The position numbers were made by a program, and so were the translations under genes. The notes below the pieces were generated by a model, which searched no databases, was not told where the DNA came from, and worked only from the letters and a program-made list of their open reading frames with translations. 64,000 nt of DNA from Metridium senile (lineage: Eukaryota > Cnidaria > Anthozoa > Actiniaria > Metridiidae): positions 6,485,462 to 6,549,461 of the forward strand of contig OX459100.1 of NCBI GenBank assembly GCA_949775045.1, written 5' to 3'. This document shows positions 45,864-57,489 of this stretch, piece by piece; position 1 is the stretch's first letter, and every line of letters starts with the position of its first letter.

Positions 45864-47417
45864 AATGTAGCTACAGTTGTAATAACAGACCATGTGTGGG
45901 TGTTTAAACAAGTAGATAAGAACAATTATTATATGATAACCACAGACATAAAAACGTCTGGGGTGGGATGAGTGGAATTAGTCCTAACAAGTTCACTAGT
46001 ATATATGTCACTACCTTAACCAAATACTCATGAAAACATAAAATATATTTTAAGGGGGTAGGCCTGAATATTGCAGCCAAGTCATGGGAAATAAACAATA
46101 CAACAATTATCATCATTCACACAATCTCAGGCACAAAAATGTTGGGGGAGGGGGAGAGATGTTTTTGAGGAGGAGGGTAGTGTAGACTGACTACACTAAA
46201 TAGAAACTAGTACAATGGTTATCATGATTCAGATGATTAATATTATCATCAGTTGTAAATCAGCAATAATTTGATGTCTAATAAGGATTACAATAGAATT
46301 TTATTTGTACTTCCAAATTAATTCAATTACATATTACTGTATTATTACTTTATTGGTTGATGAGCAACTTATATTTTTTAGTTTAACAATAAACACCATG
46401 CCCATGTCTTATAGTAACACTATAACACATAAAGTTTAAGTGATTATGAATACAATCTTATTTTTGACTAGGTGAACAGCTTTTGCCGAAAACTTTGAAA
46501 TCATTTGCTTGAGCCGTTCTGCAAGACAAATTTAAGAGAAGGTGTACATAAGTAAAGATGAATTGAATTACTGTGCAACTCGCAGTACCATAGTCACTTA
46601 TTAAAACTTTTGATAAATTTTTGACATTATTTTGACTATTTTTCCATCTCAGTCAATTGACCAATCAGGTACAAGTTTATATTGACAGGTAGAGTTTATA
46701 TTGACAGGCAGAGACTTTAGAAACTTTGATGTCTGTAATAGGCCTTTTGCAACAACAGGTCACGTGACCCTACCTCTTTTAAATCAAGCAGCTGTGTCAA
46801 AATGAACATCAGAAATGAAAAGAGGACCTCCATATTAGTAAGAATCCAAAGTTTTAGATCACAATGTTGAGCATAGGAGAAATGGCATTAAATATAAAAT
46901 TTAATATTTTATAAGGATTTGTATGGAAAATATGCTCTGGTGGGCACCAGAGAAATGTCAAAAATTCATCATAAGTTTTTGTAAGTGACTACGGTACGGC
47001 GAGTCGCACAGTAACTAAGAATAAAGTAAAGTAGAGTGAACAGAAATAGATAAATAAATGAATAAATCTATAAATAAATCTATCAATAAATCAATGAATC
47101 AAATTATCTATATAAATCAATGAATCAATTCTCTACTTTTCACAATAACCATAATGACTTCTGTTGGGGGAGGGGAGGAGGCAAGCTATAATTGTAATTC
47201 AAATCAAACAAATTTTAACAATATCAACCCCTTGTGTACCATGTGTTACCAATGTGCCTCTCCCCTCCCCAAACTTCGTTTTTTGCACTCGTCTTAGGTT
47301 TCACACAGCCATATTAGTAACACAGCTATCCCAAAACAGCTTTTTCCGTTCCCCCATAAAGAAACGCTTGCTACGCAGGCTATATATTGAATAGTCACAA
47401 CAGGCATGTCATACTTA

Positions 47418-50400
47418 CTAAACACAAAGACCACATGAACGTGGGCAGATCATATAGGCAGCCTCAGAATGGGGACACAGTTCATCTTTTACATGTTGGA
47501 ATGCACAGTCTGGGGTTGCATCGGTACAGACTTGAGACAGAAGATTAATATATTAATAACCAACTAATCATGGTGATGATGATGGATGGTGGTGTTGATT
47601 AGGTTGATGGTGATAATTATAATGTTGAGGTTGATGATGTTGATGCTGATTATGGTGGTGATAATTAGGGTGATGTTGATGATAAGGATGATGTTGATGA
47701 TAAGGATGATGTTGATGATAAGGATGATGATGTTGATGATAAGGATGATGTTGATGCCGATTATATTGTTGATGATTAGGTATGGTGTTGATGATTAGAC
47801 TGTTGATGATTATAATGTTGATTAGGATGATGGTGGTAATGATTATGGATGGTGGTGTTGATTAGGATGGTGTTGATGATTATAATGTTGATGATTAGGA
47901 TGATGATTAGGATGATGTTGATGATAAGAATGATGTTAATGTTGACAAAGATAATGACAGTGATAAAAGGGGGCGGGGGTCCTCGTCGTCCCTTTTAGGG
48001 TTTGAAACCAGTGTTTTGGTGATAATGACGAAAATGGCCACTTGCTGAGCTTTGTGGTCCCTTTTAGGGTATAAGATCAACAAAAATACTTCTTTTCAAA
48101 TATTTATTTTAATCTCCTTTCTGGTCTCTCTTAGGGATGAAATTTCATTACTGCCACGCCCATCTTCTCAAAATACAGGTTCCTCTAATAGGGGTCATTT
48201 TAAGAATTTCCGCCCCCTTTTATAAGGGATTCCCCGAAGGAAATAATGGTCGTTTAGAGATAATAATTATAACGTACAGCAATTGGCCTTTTCCATATCG
48301 AGCAAGGGACTGGGTACAAGTGTGAAAACCTAATTTAATTATGGTTCCAGAAAAAATAACCTTGTCTCGTGGGAGAGTAACCAAATATAAGCTTATTGTC
48401 CAAGTTTCAGAATGTTTGGCTAAATAGAAAAAAAAAATATGAGTATCCAAACTCTGCCAACATTATGTATGGTGTCCTTCCAAAACGTCCTTACAAACCA
48501 TACATTCTTTGTATTTTCGAAAACAAATTAAAATACCATAATTTCGTTGCAATTTGCACAACTTGTTCAAACTTTCAATTCTTACTAATTTGTATTTGTT
48601 CTTTTGTGTGAAGGGGTTTATTTTTGAATTAAATTAATTTTGAGAAACTTGGTTCCAGTCACTTGCTCAATACGAAAAAGGCTAATAGTAATAATACCGT
48701 TGATTTTGTAATAATCATTCACTTACGATCTCCACATGATTTACATGTTGTTCCGCAGTTTTCTCGGGCTTCCTCTGTCCAGCATGTCCATGCGCTTTCA
48801 TGCGCATCACATTCTGCTTGTGGCAATTTGTCTTGACAAGCCGGGTCATTTAGAAATTGAAGCGCTTAAAAAGGACAAAAAACACCTATTTAAAGAGGTA
48901 ATCACTCATCATGTAATATCGTATAGCGCTTATTAAGTTTTTCTCGATCGCGCTGTCCCCTTTTTGATCAGAACTACGAATATTGCATATAATAATAATA
49001 ATAATAATAAAGTTTATTTATATAGCGCTAAATCCACTAATTGCCCAAAGCGCTTTACATAGTTATATAGAAAGTATAAGAAAATGTATAAAAATTAACT
49101 AACATAAATATAAGAAAACGAACAATGTAGTGATAACATTAATAAAATAGAAATAACTAATTAATATAAATTAATTATTATTAATAAAAAATGATATAGA
49201 TATATACTATAAAAATGTAATAAAATATATTGTATGTACATAGTACCTACTGATAAAATATTAAATTATGTACTAAACATTATATGCTTCTTGAAATAAA
49301 TAGGTTTTAAGTTCTTTCTTAAAAGTATTTACATTGGACACCTGTCTTATAGAAATTGGTAGGCTATTCCATAATTTTGGCGCAGCAACAGAAAACCTAC
49401 GGTCTCCGTATGTCTTAAGCCTTGATTTGGGAACTTGTAACAGTTCCTTATCACTAGAGCGAAGGGAACGTGTACACGTGCGAGAAAGTAGGAGACTGGA
49501 TATGTAACTTGGAACTAACCCATTTAACCCCTTATATACTAGCAGTAGTATCTTAAACTTAATCCTTTGTTGAATAGGCAACCAGTGTAACTTAATTAAT
49601 GTAGGTGTTATATGATCATATTTCCTAGTATACGTAACAATGCGAGCAGCAGTATTCTGTACTAACTGAAGGCGGTTTAAAAGACATTTAGGCAAGCCAT
49701 ATAAAACAGCATTGCAGTAATCTAGTTTAGAAGTAATATAAGCATGTATTAAAATTTCTGTTGTTTCACTACTTAAATATTTCCTTATCTTACTAATGTT
49801 ACTGAGATGGTATTGAGTTGCACAACAAAGTTTCTTGATGTGTCCTTCGAGGCTTAAACTTTGGTCAAAAATAACCCCTAAGTTCCTTGCTGATAGAGAT
49901 TGTAGGATTTCCTCGTCGCCAACTTGGACAAAATGCAGAGAAGGCCTTGGGCGATAACGAGAGCTAATGAGGAGGAGCTCAGTCTTGTCTTTAATTTCAG
50001 GCCATTATTGGTCATCCATTGGTCAATTTCTAGTACGCAATATTCAATATCAGTCCTTGCTAGACAAAGTTCTTCATTTTTGCCCAAGTTAAAGGAAACA
50101 TACAGCTGAGTATCATCAGCGTAAAAGTGGTATTGAAGATTATGTCGTTTGATGATGTCAGCCACAGGTGACGTATATAGGAGGTAGAGAATTGGCCCTA
50201 GAACGGAACCCTGAGGTACACCACGTTCAAGGTTACGAGGTTCAGAGTTTGAATTTTCAATTTGAACGAACTGCGTACGAGCTGTCAAATATGAGGTGAA
50301 CCATTTTAAAACAGTTCCTTTAATACCAAAGCGTTGGGACATTCTTGTCAGAAGTATAGAGTGGTTGACTGTGTCAAAAGCAGCTGACAGATCTAGCATC

Positions 50401-53400
50401 AAAAGAACGACAGCCTTGTTGTTATCCATTGCATGAAGAATATCATCATGGACTTTAACCATTGCAGTCTCAGTCGGTAGAGTGGAATGACTTATAGGCA
50501 GACTGAAACTTTTCATCAAGATTATTGGCCATCAGATAGTCAGTCAATTATTTTTTTTATTTATTTTTTATTTTATTAGCTTTTCCTTCATATGAAGGCA
50601 GGGACACCACAACAGCTTACGCCAATTACTGTGGGCCCTGTAGTATGCTGAGACCTGACTGTTGTGCCGGGAGACAATCCCCTGCTCTTTTCGAAGAGCA
50701 CAACAGGATCTTTTACGTCCACCTTATATAGGAGTTAGAGTGAAGGCAGACGGGACCTCCGGCTTTACGTCCTTATCCGAGAAGACGAGGCAATGAGAGA
50801 GTGAAGTGTCTTGCCCAAGGGCACTTACACTAGCAATTGCAATGCTACGCACTTTTCCACAGTCTTGGACAAGCCTGTAAGGTTGGAGATAGGTCTGAAG
50901 TTATTAAATTGTTCGTAGTTAGCATCAGGTTTCTTTAGAGAAGGAGACAGTACAGCAATTTTTAGAGTGTTAGGCATTTGACCAGTTGAAAGGGAAAGAT
51001 TGGTTATCAGAGTTATCGTTGGTAGAATAAGGTTGAGGCATGACTTCATAACGGATACTGGCAACGGGTCGAGCGAACAGGATTTTGAATGGAATTTGTT
51101 AGCTATAAAGAAATATTGGGGAGATAACTCAATGGGCGAGCGGTGAAATATAATTACTTTTAATAAAATTGATTTCCAATGCTGTTGTAACATATTATAG
51201 CGTTAAAGTGCGGCGCTTATTCGAGGGAGGCGCTTATTCGGGTAAAATTAATAACCGCGGTATATTTGCTGTGGCAGGAATATTTTGAACAAGGAATCAT
51301 AATATATGAATGTTTTGGATCAGTGATCGAAATTTTGTGGGAAAAAAAAATCCCCTGTCGCCTGTTTGTGGCTTCATAGCCATTGCACCACTATCCTATC
51401 GAAGTAACAATATTTGTCGAAGTAACAATATTTGTAATAGGATCATCCGGGTGGATGATTCCTATTACAGTCTTACATTCTTAGACTGCCTAGTTAGCCG
51501 CCACGACAATACCTTACACACTACTGTATACCGTAAGCCTACTAATACAGACAGGTTACTTGACCAATCATCATATAACCCAACATCTCACAAGGCTACG
51601 ACCATCAAAACTCTTTCAAGGCGTACTCAAATCATTTGTGACTCAGCAGATAGTTTACACAGTGAGACTCAACATCTAAAAAATGTGTTTCATAAGAACA
51701 ACTATAGCGATAAGTTTATTAATACCAACACGCATAAACCAAGAAATCATAGGGAAAGTCTTATTGACATGTCTTCCTCGCCCAAATCCTATATTTCACT
51801 ACCATACATCAGAGGGACGTCAGAGATCATAACCCCATTTACACGACATCATTTTCGGGCCCGGCACTCCTAACTTTTGGTACGCGTACCTTACTTTTCT
51901 GGCACGGCACTCGTAAAATTTGCCGTGTAAACGCAATTCCAAGCGGCCCGCGTACCTACTTTTTAAGCGGGCCGAGACTACCTCAGGTAGGTAGTCTCGG
52001 CCCGCCAAAACAAGGGTCCGCGTACCTTAAATGCGCCCACGAGTTCGAATATGTAGCGGAAATTACACCTAATTCAGAAAAGGTTGACGGGGCGAACGGC
52101 GATTGGCGATTGAAATTCGTATTGTCCACAGTCGTGGACAATAGGAATTTCAATTGCCAATCGCCGTTCGCCCCGTCAACCTTTTTTGAATTAGGTGTAT
52201 ACAGAACATGCTCACTCGTTTGTTTCGGTCTTGATCGTGCAAAATGGCGGCGTCTACTTGGAAAAACCAGAGGAAAAACGTGGTCGGATGAGGCCACAAA
52301 AACTTTAATTCAATTTTTGATTGAAATTTAATAAGTAATTTAAATGTTTGCTTGTGATTATGCATGGCCTACGAACATTTCTAGTAAAAAAAAAATTTAG
52401 GATTTGCATAAATTAAATACCGATCTGATTTGATATAAATGACATTCGCATACTCTCTGAAATCTGAAAATACTTTCGTCTACTTCTCCATCCAATTCCT
52501 AATTCTTTTCTGAGGCGTGCGCACACATTTATTTTACTCAAAACTTCTTGTCGACACTCAAATATTCCTGTACAAAAAATAAATTTAATAGTTACTTAAA
52601 AGAAAAAATAGGTGATATTCAATACAATACACAAGATATAATTAACCTGCTCTACACAAAATCATGATCAATTCGACCTCTGTTTTTACTTCAGAATGAC
52701 TCAGTTGCAATGACCCTTGCCTAGATATTTTTTGTGCAAGATAAAAAAAGGCCGAATAATTTTGTTCACAAGTATCTGATCAGGTGTGAAACACGGGCCG
52801 CAGTCAGGATTTTAAATCCCCTATTTTACTGAAACTGACTGCATGTCTTTCACATCTTCACATTTACCTCTATTTTGTACTAATTTATCTTTTTAACTGG
52901 ACATAAAATGCACTACCAGCGGAAACATTCTATGATTTTGTTCAATTTCAAAGATTGACAATTCCATGAGACATAAACATCAGATGCACACCGAAGGATG
53001 TAAAGAATATCTAACATAAACCGAAGTGTTTTGTTTCTGCTCTGTCCGATGAGCGTCAGGTAAAATACTAATAAACATTTACAAATTCATTTTTAATTGT
53101 ACGATTTTTAATTTGCACAAGCTGTAATGATACCGTGTAAATTTGAATACAAAAAAGCCGCATGAGATCTACAAACTTTACAAATTTTCGAAATTTTAGA
53201 CTGCAAAATTAGACCGAGGGCTCAGAAAATCAGGCGGGCCATTTCAAATTTTTGGAGTGCCCCATAGATAAACTGGCCCGTCTGCATTTGTCGTGTAAAA
53301 GCAATTTTGACGGGCCACTATCAATCGGCCCGCGTACCTAAAGTTTGGAGTGCCGGGCCAAAAGTGATGTCGTGTAAATGGGGTACATATCACGTATTTT

Positions 53401-54347
53401 ACAACCGCACAACATCAGCGTAGCTCATAAACCCATATCTACACTACGCCAGATCCTGACTAAGGTTAAAGACAAAGACAGTCCTAATGATCGAATCGGT
53501 GCTATATATAAAATTGCATGCAATGACTGTGAGGCTACATATATTGGTGAAACAGGTAGATCGTTTAATACTAGAAAACAGGAACATCAGAAAGCAGTTC
53601 AACAACAGGACAATCGAAACAACATCGCCATGTATTATACCAAGACTGGACATTCCATTAACAGAGATTCTGGTGAATATATTTCTTTAGTGGGAACAGA
53701 AAGCAAAGACTAGTCCTTGAAAGTTGGTTTACCAAGTTAGAACATCAACCAATTAATAGATCTATTACACTTCCAACACAATACAACCGGCTTGTAAACA
53801 AACTTAACAAACAAAACGCCGCCGAAACGGTACCGCCACACAATGGGACTTATGCCGCTAATTACACCCAGCGGTTCAGCCACACAACAAGACCGATGCC
53901 GCTAATGACGCAACATCCATTAATTAGCGTGGGAGTATAAATATCACTCTATCTGACTTTTTATTCACTTGACTCTGAAGATGACTTCCGCACAGGATGT
54001 CGAAACGTCAGTCACATCAAACAGCCCTTCTGAGGGCTACATCCACCCGGATGATCCTATTACAAATATTGTTACTTCGACAAATATTGTTACTTCGATA
54101 AACATTTATTCACCTGGGTTCAGACCATTCAATACAATAAGGAAAATTGGGTCACGTGACCTTTTAGTGCAAGTCGCCTTTTACATACCATATTTGGTAT
54201 GTATACATCAAAATCATCTTAGACTTAAATCAGTCTAATAAATGACATGATCTAGTAAATAATTATAAGAATACCTCTTTTCAGATCGAGTGCTTGATAT
54301 TCTGCAATCAATGCCAGGCAGAGAACAACTATCAACAGAGATTTCAT
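47418..54347 (-). CDS. Secreted double-ShKT peptide, paralogue 1
   Basis: Three coding exons on the minus strand: 54347-54275, 48864-48727 and 47530-47418, all with AG/GT borders and phase-1 introns; predicted product 107 residues. Exon 1 encodes a hydrophobic signal peptide (start MKSLL) ending near a basic Leu-Lys-Arg. Exon 2 encodes one ShKT domain with spacing C-x8-C-x8-C-x8-C-x3-C-x2-C. Exon 3 encodes a second with C-x6-C-x9-C-x9-C-x3-C-x2-C, ending one residue after the last Cys. ShKT domains occur in sea-anemone potassium-channel toxins but also in many non-toxic secreted cnidarian proteins. The Lys-Tyr pair that channel blockers use is not evident in either domain, so toxicity is not implied. 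A TTTTTCAG just before the ATG suggests an upstream non-coding exon. Intron 1 (5.4 kb) has gained a LINE and a Penelope-like element. Confidence 0.87.
47570..47950. repeat. (GAT)n compound repeat in ShKT paralogue 1, intron 2
   Basis: Imperfect GATGTTGATGATAAGGAT units of about 18-30 bp. The equivalent tract in copy 2 (about 59240-59385) is much shorter, so the repeat length changed after duplication. Confidence 0.9.
48991..51116 (-). mobile_element. L2/CR1-like LINE, 5'-truncated, inserted after the duplication
   Basis: Minus-strand pieces encode reverse transcriptase: [17 protein letters not shown] (50825-51193), then [35 protein letters not shown] and the catalytic [13 protein letters not shown] (49878-50519), and the LINE tail [13 protein letters not shown]...[13 protein letters not shown] (49273-49695). 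The 3' end carries AGCGCTATATAAATAAAC and a (TTA)n tail at 49010-48991. Frames are broken, so it is inactive. The sequence is absent at the equivalent site in copy 2 (60120), where GCATAT joins GGGGAGATAAC; ATAT looks like the target duplication. Confidence 0.92.
50543..50837 (-). mobile_element. SINE-like element inserted in the LINE
   Basis: On the minus strand the segment starts with GTGCCCTTGGGCAAGACACT and ends in an A-rich tail (TAATAAAATAAAAAATAAAT). It interrupts the LINE reverse transcriptase: protein similarity continues directly across it, from TVEKCVA to [16 protein letters not shown] occurs on both sides. Confidence 0.7.
51832..53384. mobile_element. Non-autonomous DNA transposon inside the Penelope-like element
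   Basis: The ends ACCCCATTTACACGACATCA and the reverse complement of the right end agree for about 40 bp, including GCCCGGCACTCC. The host reads CATA before it and CATA after it, so a 4-bp target duplication is likely. The interior contains a near-perfect 60-bp hairpin (about 52066-52197) and a short palindrome at 51973-51995 (ACTACCT...AGGTAGT). No transposase frame. Confidence 0.8.
53970..54014 (+). ncRNA. Probable hammerhead ribozyme of the Penelope-like element
   Basis: In order: stem I strand TGACT (53970-53974), core CTGAAGA (53975-53981), stem II GACTTCC with loop GCACA and GGATGTC (53983-54001, seven positions with one U-U mismatch and one unpaired U before it), core GAAA (54002-54005), minimal stem III C/GU, cleavage triplet GTC (54007-54009) and stem I partner AGTCA (54010-54014). 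This matches the CUGANGA...GAAA...UH plan. Penelope-like elements are known to carry minimal hammerheads with very short stem III in their terminal repeats. Confidence 0.7.
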
Positions 54348-54496
54348 GTTCTGAAAAAAAAAAAAAAAGAAAAAAAAATTAATTCATAATAGCTACCTAG
54401 TAGTCCTTCGTAATTATTTGAGTTCTTCAGTTCTACGTGCATAAGTTAGAGTGAAGTCATTTAACCCGTGAAACAGCTATTAGACTAATACACCTT

Positions 54497-54774
54497 AAGC
54501 CTGGATTTCACTAGCGACGCAACGCAAGCGCAAACGCAAGTGCAAGCACAAGCATGTGAAAACGAGACATGAATAAGCGCAAGCGCAAACAAACTATTCA
54601 CTAGTGCCACGCGCAAGCACAAGCGCAAACGCAAGAAAAAAGGAAAAATTTTGATACCTTGCGCTTGCGCTTGTGCTTGCGCTTGCGTTGGCGGTTTTCA
54701 CTACGAAATAAGGCCTCTTGTGCTTGCGCTTGCGTCTGCGCTTTCGCTTACGTCGCTAGTAAAAACCAGGCTTT
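54497..54774. mobile_element. Foldback element with GCAAGC-rich arms
   Basis: The ends AAGCCTGGATTTCACTAGCG and the mirrored right end CGCTAGTAAAAACCAGGCTT form inverted repeats. The arms are filled with GCAAGCGCAAACGCAAGTGC-like repeats. The first bases match the AAGCCTGG ends of the element at 14031. Confidence 0.8.
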
Positions 54775-57489
54775 AACAGTCTCTAATTCCATTGTTTTCT
54801 TTTGTGTCTATTTAACTATTACACTTTGACTATATATAATTTTGTTTCACGGGTTTCATTTCTTCACTCTACCTTATACTCACATTATACCTACAATTCG
54901 TACGTATGGTCGAAGCAAAAAATAGTATCAATCAATCAACCCGACCCAGGGAGTTTTTACATCTGTAATCACAATACCATATTTTTGAGTGTTCATTTAC
55001 GCAACGTGTCATATGCTATCGGAGAGTTTGATCGCTCGAAAGAGTTTTTCATAAAATATCATAATTTTTCTGTTATTGTAGGGATTTATTTTAGCTTTTG
55101 TGTGAATCGCTTGATCACGATAGTCCTCATATCATAATGATGGCACGGTTTGTTTGACTGAGCATTGACTTTTCAACGAAAAACTCTAGTTTGTGTTTAT
55201 CCAAAATAGATTGTTGGGATTTTCTATGAAATTTCTATTAATCAGTTATTTCTATCTTAATAATGTTATCACTACATTGTTCGTTCCCTTATATTTATGT
55301 TAGTTAATTTATATACATATTCTTATACTTACTATATAACTATGTAAAGCGCTTTGGGAAAGTAGTGGATTTAGCGCTATATAAATATAGTTTATTTATT
55401 TATTTATATTTATTTTAGAATGACGGGATATGATTAAGTGGTAATAGAACTCCGTGTCGTGCAATTTTGGCCTGAAATCATACTTGTCGGATGCAATTTT
55501 GTAATCACCATGATCACTCGTATAATTTCAGACAAAATTGCACGACACGAAGTTCTATTAGACGTTTTTGCGACAACGAACATTATCGACATTTTCGAAA
55601 TCTCATGCTGTTAGAACAAAGATGTGCTATAATTCTTCTGTGATATTTTAGGGTTAATGTGTAAAACTAACAAAATCAATTGTTTTATCGATGAGGTATG
55701 CTTACTTTTGGGAAGCCAGTTGTTAGACGGAGAGTCGAAATTGCGTGCATTTACCTCGACTCGAATGCATCTTGTTCTTTGAAATGAAGCTGATACACAT
55801 GACTCATCCCAAGTATTCAAAGTTTCACACGAGCAATGGCACATTTATAATCTTTTGTTCAAACAGCACGAGTTTTCGAAAATGTTCGTTAATAATTATC
55901 GCAAAAACGTCTATTATGCAATCCAAAAGTGATGTTATTGTCCTATTACCGTTATCAATCTGGATAGAATTCATTCTTATCAATACACACGAAGCGACCT
56001 GTTGCAGCGACCTGGTGTGTCCTAGCCTCAATGGCAGCGATTTTATCTGAACAACAGTTTGCAGCGAGATATTCCTTCGTGTAACACATTGAATTTATGT
56101 GGACTGAAATATTTGTCCCCGTATGAAAATATTTTGTATACAAAAAGACGCACAAGCCCAATCTGGATGGAATTCGTTAGAGCAGATTTCGTGTGACTCT
56201 GAAAAGTTCAGTGCCGTGTGCGTGCAGTTGCCGCGACCGTGATGTTTCTAGACTATTTGTCGACGTGGCTTGCATGCCATGCCTTGTTTGCGTTCGTGCT
56301 GTAAGCTTTTCATAGTCGTACGAAATCTGCTCTATATGGTCGCAGTGAAAATTAGAAGCAATACACAGGAGCTATACACACCACTATTCTAGATATCGCA
56401 GCTACGTTTTAGCTTAACCTAAACACCAATATCGCTACATTATTGTTGCAAATGGATGAGTATAGTTCAATCAATAAATAATCAAATATATAGGAATCGA
56501 TGAAACAATGAAAGAATGGATACATATCAGCCACTTACATGAAATAATGCGGCAAACAGTTGAATTGCACCTTTTGCTGTACCTTGCCAGAGAATTAACG
56601 AAATGTCAGTAACACCCAAAATCATTTGAGTGCGAATATATAATAATTTGAGCATAAAACGTCATTGAATTATAAGTGGGAATTGAATTTTGTTAACGCA
56701 ATTTGCATCATGTCAAAATATTCATTCACAAGCACGTTTTCTCGTAACCAGCGTTTTTTTGACATTACATCTAAGCTTATGATTGGCCAACTACAATCGT
56801 GTGATCCTAATGAGCGAGCTAATTTGTGGCACAAAATCAACTTCGAAAACTATGTCTAACTTAGTGACTAGCGCTCGATTGAAGGAATCCAATCGTTAAA
56901 GTTTCTAAGCTATGATAAAGAAATGGAAAAGAATATTTCCACATAGAGTAAGTGATGAATCACCAAGAATAATGCATAAGCTGTCAAAGCACCTGGACAG
57001 TTGCGTCAGTTGAGTCGCGACAAGCTCCGAAGACTTCCAGACATATTTTTAGGTGTTCGCGGTTTTCATAGTTTCAATGTAAAATGCCAACAGCTAAAGG
57101 GTGTTCAGTAAACGTGTCACAAAGTTTGATCGCTAGAGCACAAAGTAGAAAGGCGAGCTGCCACATCTCACTGCTTATTGCAATATAGTTTGGAATTTTT
57201 GTGAGGGCCACAAGTTTATTAGTTTTTTTTACACTATTTCGTGTTATACCCTCGTTTAAATTAAGACTTAGATAAAAATAGAGATGTCTCGCGGGGAAAA
57301 ATATAACAAAACGAAAAACAAAACACTTCATCTTTGGAGAGTTTATTGTTTAGTTTGAAGTTTCAATTCAATCTAATACTTAAAATTCTTCCTCCATAAA
57401 CCTGTCGTCCGTCGTCCCTCCTTTTCCTTTCTCCTCCTCACCTCCAATTCTCGTCCCCAATCTCCGCACGTCCTCGTTTTACAAAAAGC
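54775..57489. other. Interval between the two ShKT duplicons
   Basis: Contains a short LINE 3' tail (55310-55425, plus strand), a foldback at 55440-55562 whose arms share TAATAGAACT and GTGTCGTGCAATTTTG, and a weaker foldback at about 56179-56345. A minus-strand segment at 56536-56625 reads like a short exon with an ATG and a gtaagt donor, and 57074-57331 has a hydrophobic minus-strand frame; neither matches a family I know. Confidence 0.45.
55310..55425 (+). mobile_element. LINE 3' tail fragment
   Basis: GTAAAGCGCTTTGGGAAAGT and GTGGATTTAGCGCTATATAA repeat the 3' end of the L2/CR1-like LINE at 48991, here on the plus strand and with an ATTT-rich tail. Confidence 0.85.

Larger units (their letters stand above)
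51398..54105 (+). mobile_element. Penelope-like retroelement (RT tail plus GIY-YIG endonuclease), split
   Basis: The left coding piece (about 51440-51830) reads [20 protein letters not shown] then RKPTNTDR, the end of a Penelope-type reverse transcriptase. The right piece (about 53386-53713) ends in a GIY-YIG endonuclease: [20 protein letters not shown] with [11 protein letters not shown]. Near the left edge the sequence CGAAGTAACAATATTTGT is repeated twice and its inverse occurs twice at the right edge (54060-54104), as in the partly inverted terminal repeats of Penelope elements. A DNA transposon at 51832-53384 divides it. It lies in intron 1 of ShKT paralogue 1. Confidence 0.88.
45890..54360. 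repeat. Segmental duplication, copy 1
   Basis: Blocks 45899-47570, 48255-48990, 51117-51397 and 54140-54360 align in the same order and orientation with copy 2 at 57490-63500, with only a few percent mismatches in non-coding parts. Later insertions (LINE, Penelope-like element, expanded GAT repeat) make this copy longer. Confidence 0.9.

Noticed and set aside
48736..48936. Plus-strand 66-codon frame, and its counterpart at 59864-60097
   Set aside because: They are antisense shadows of the first ShKT exons.
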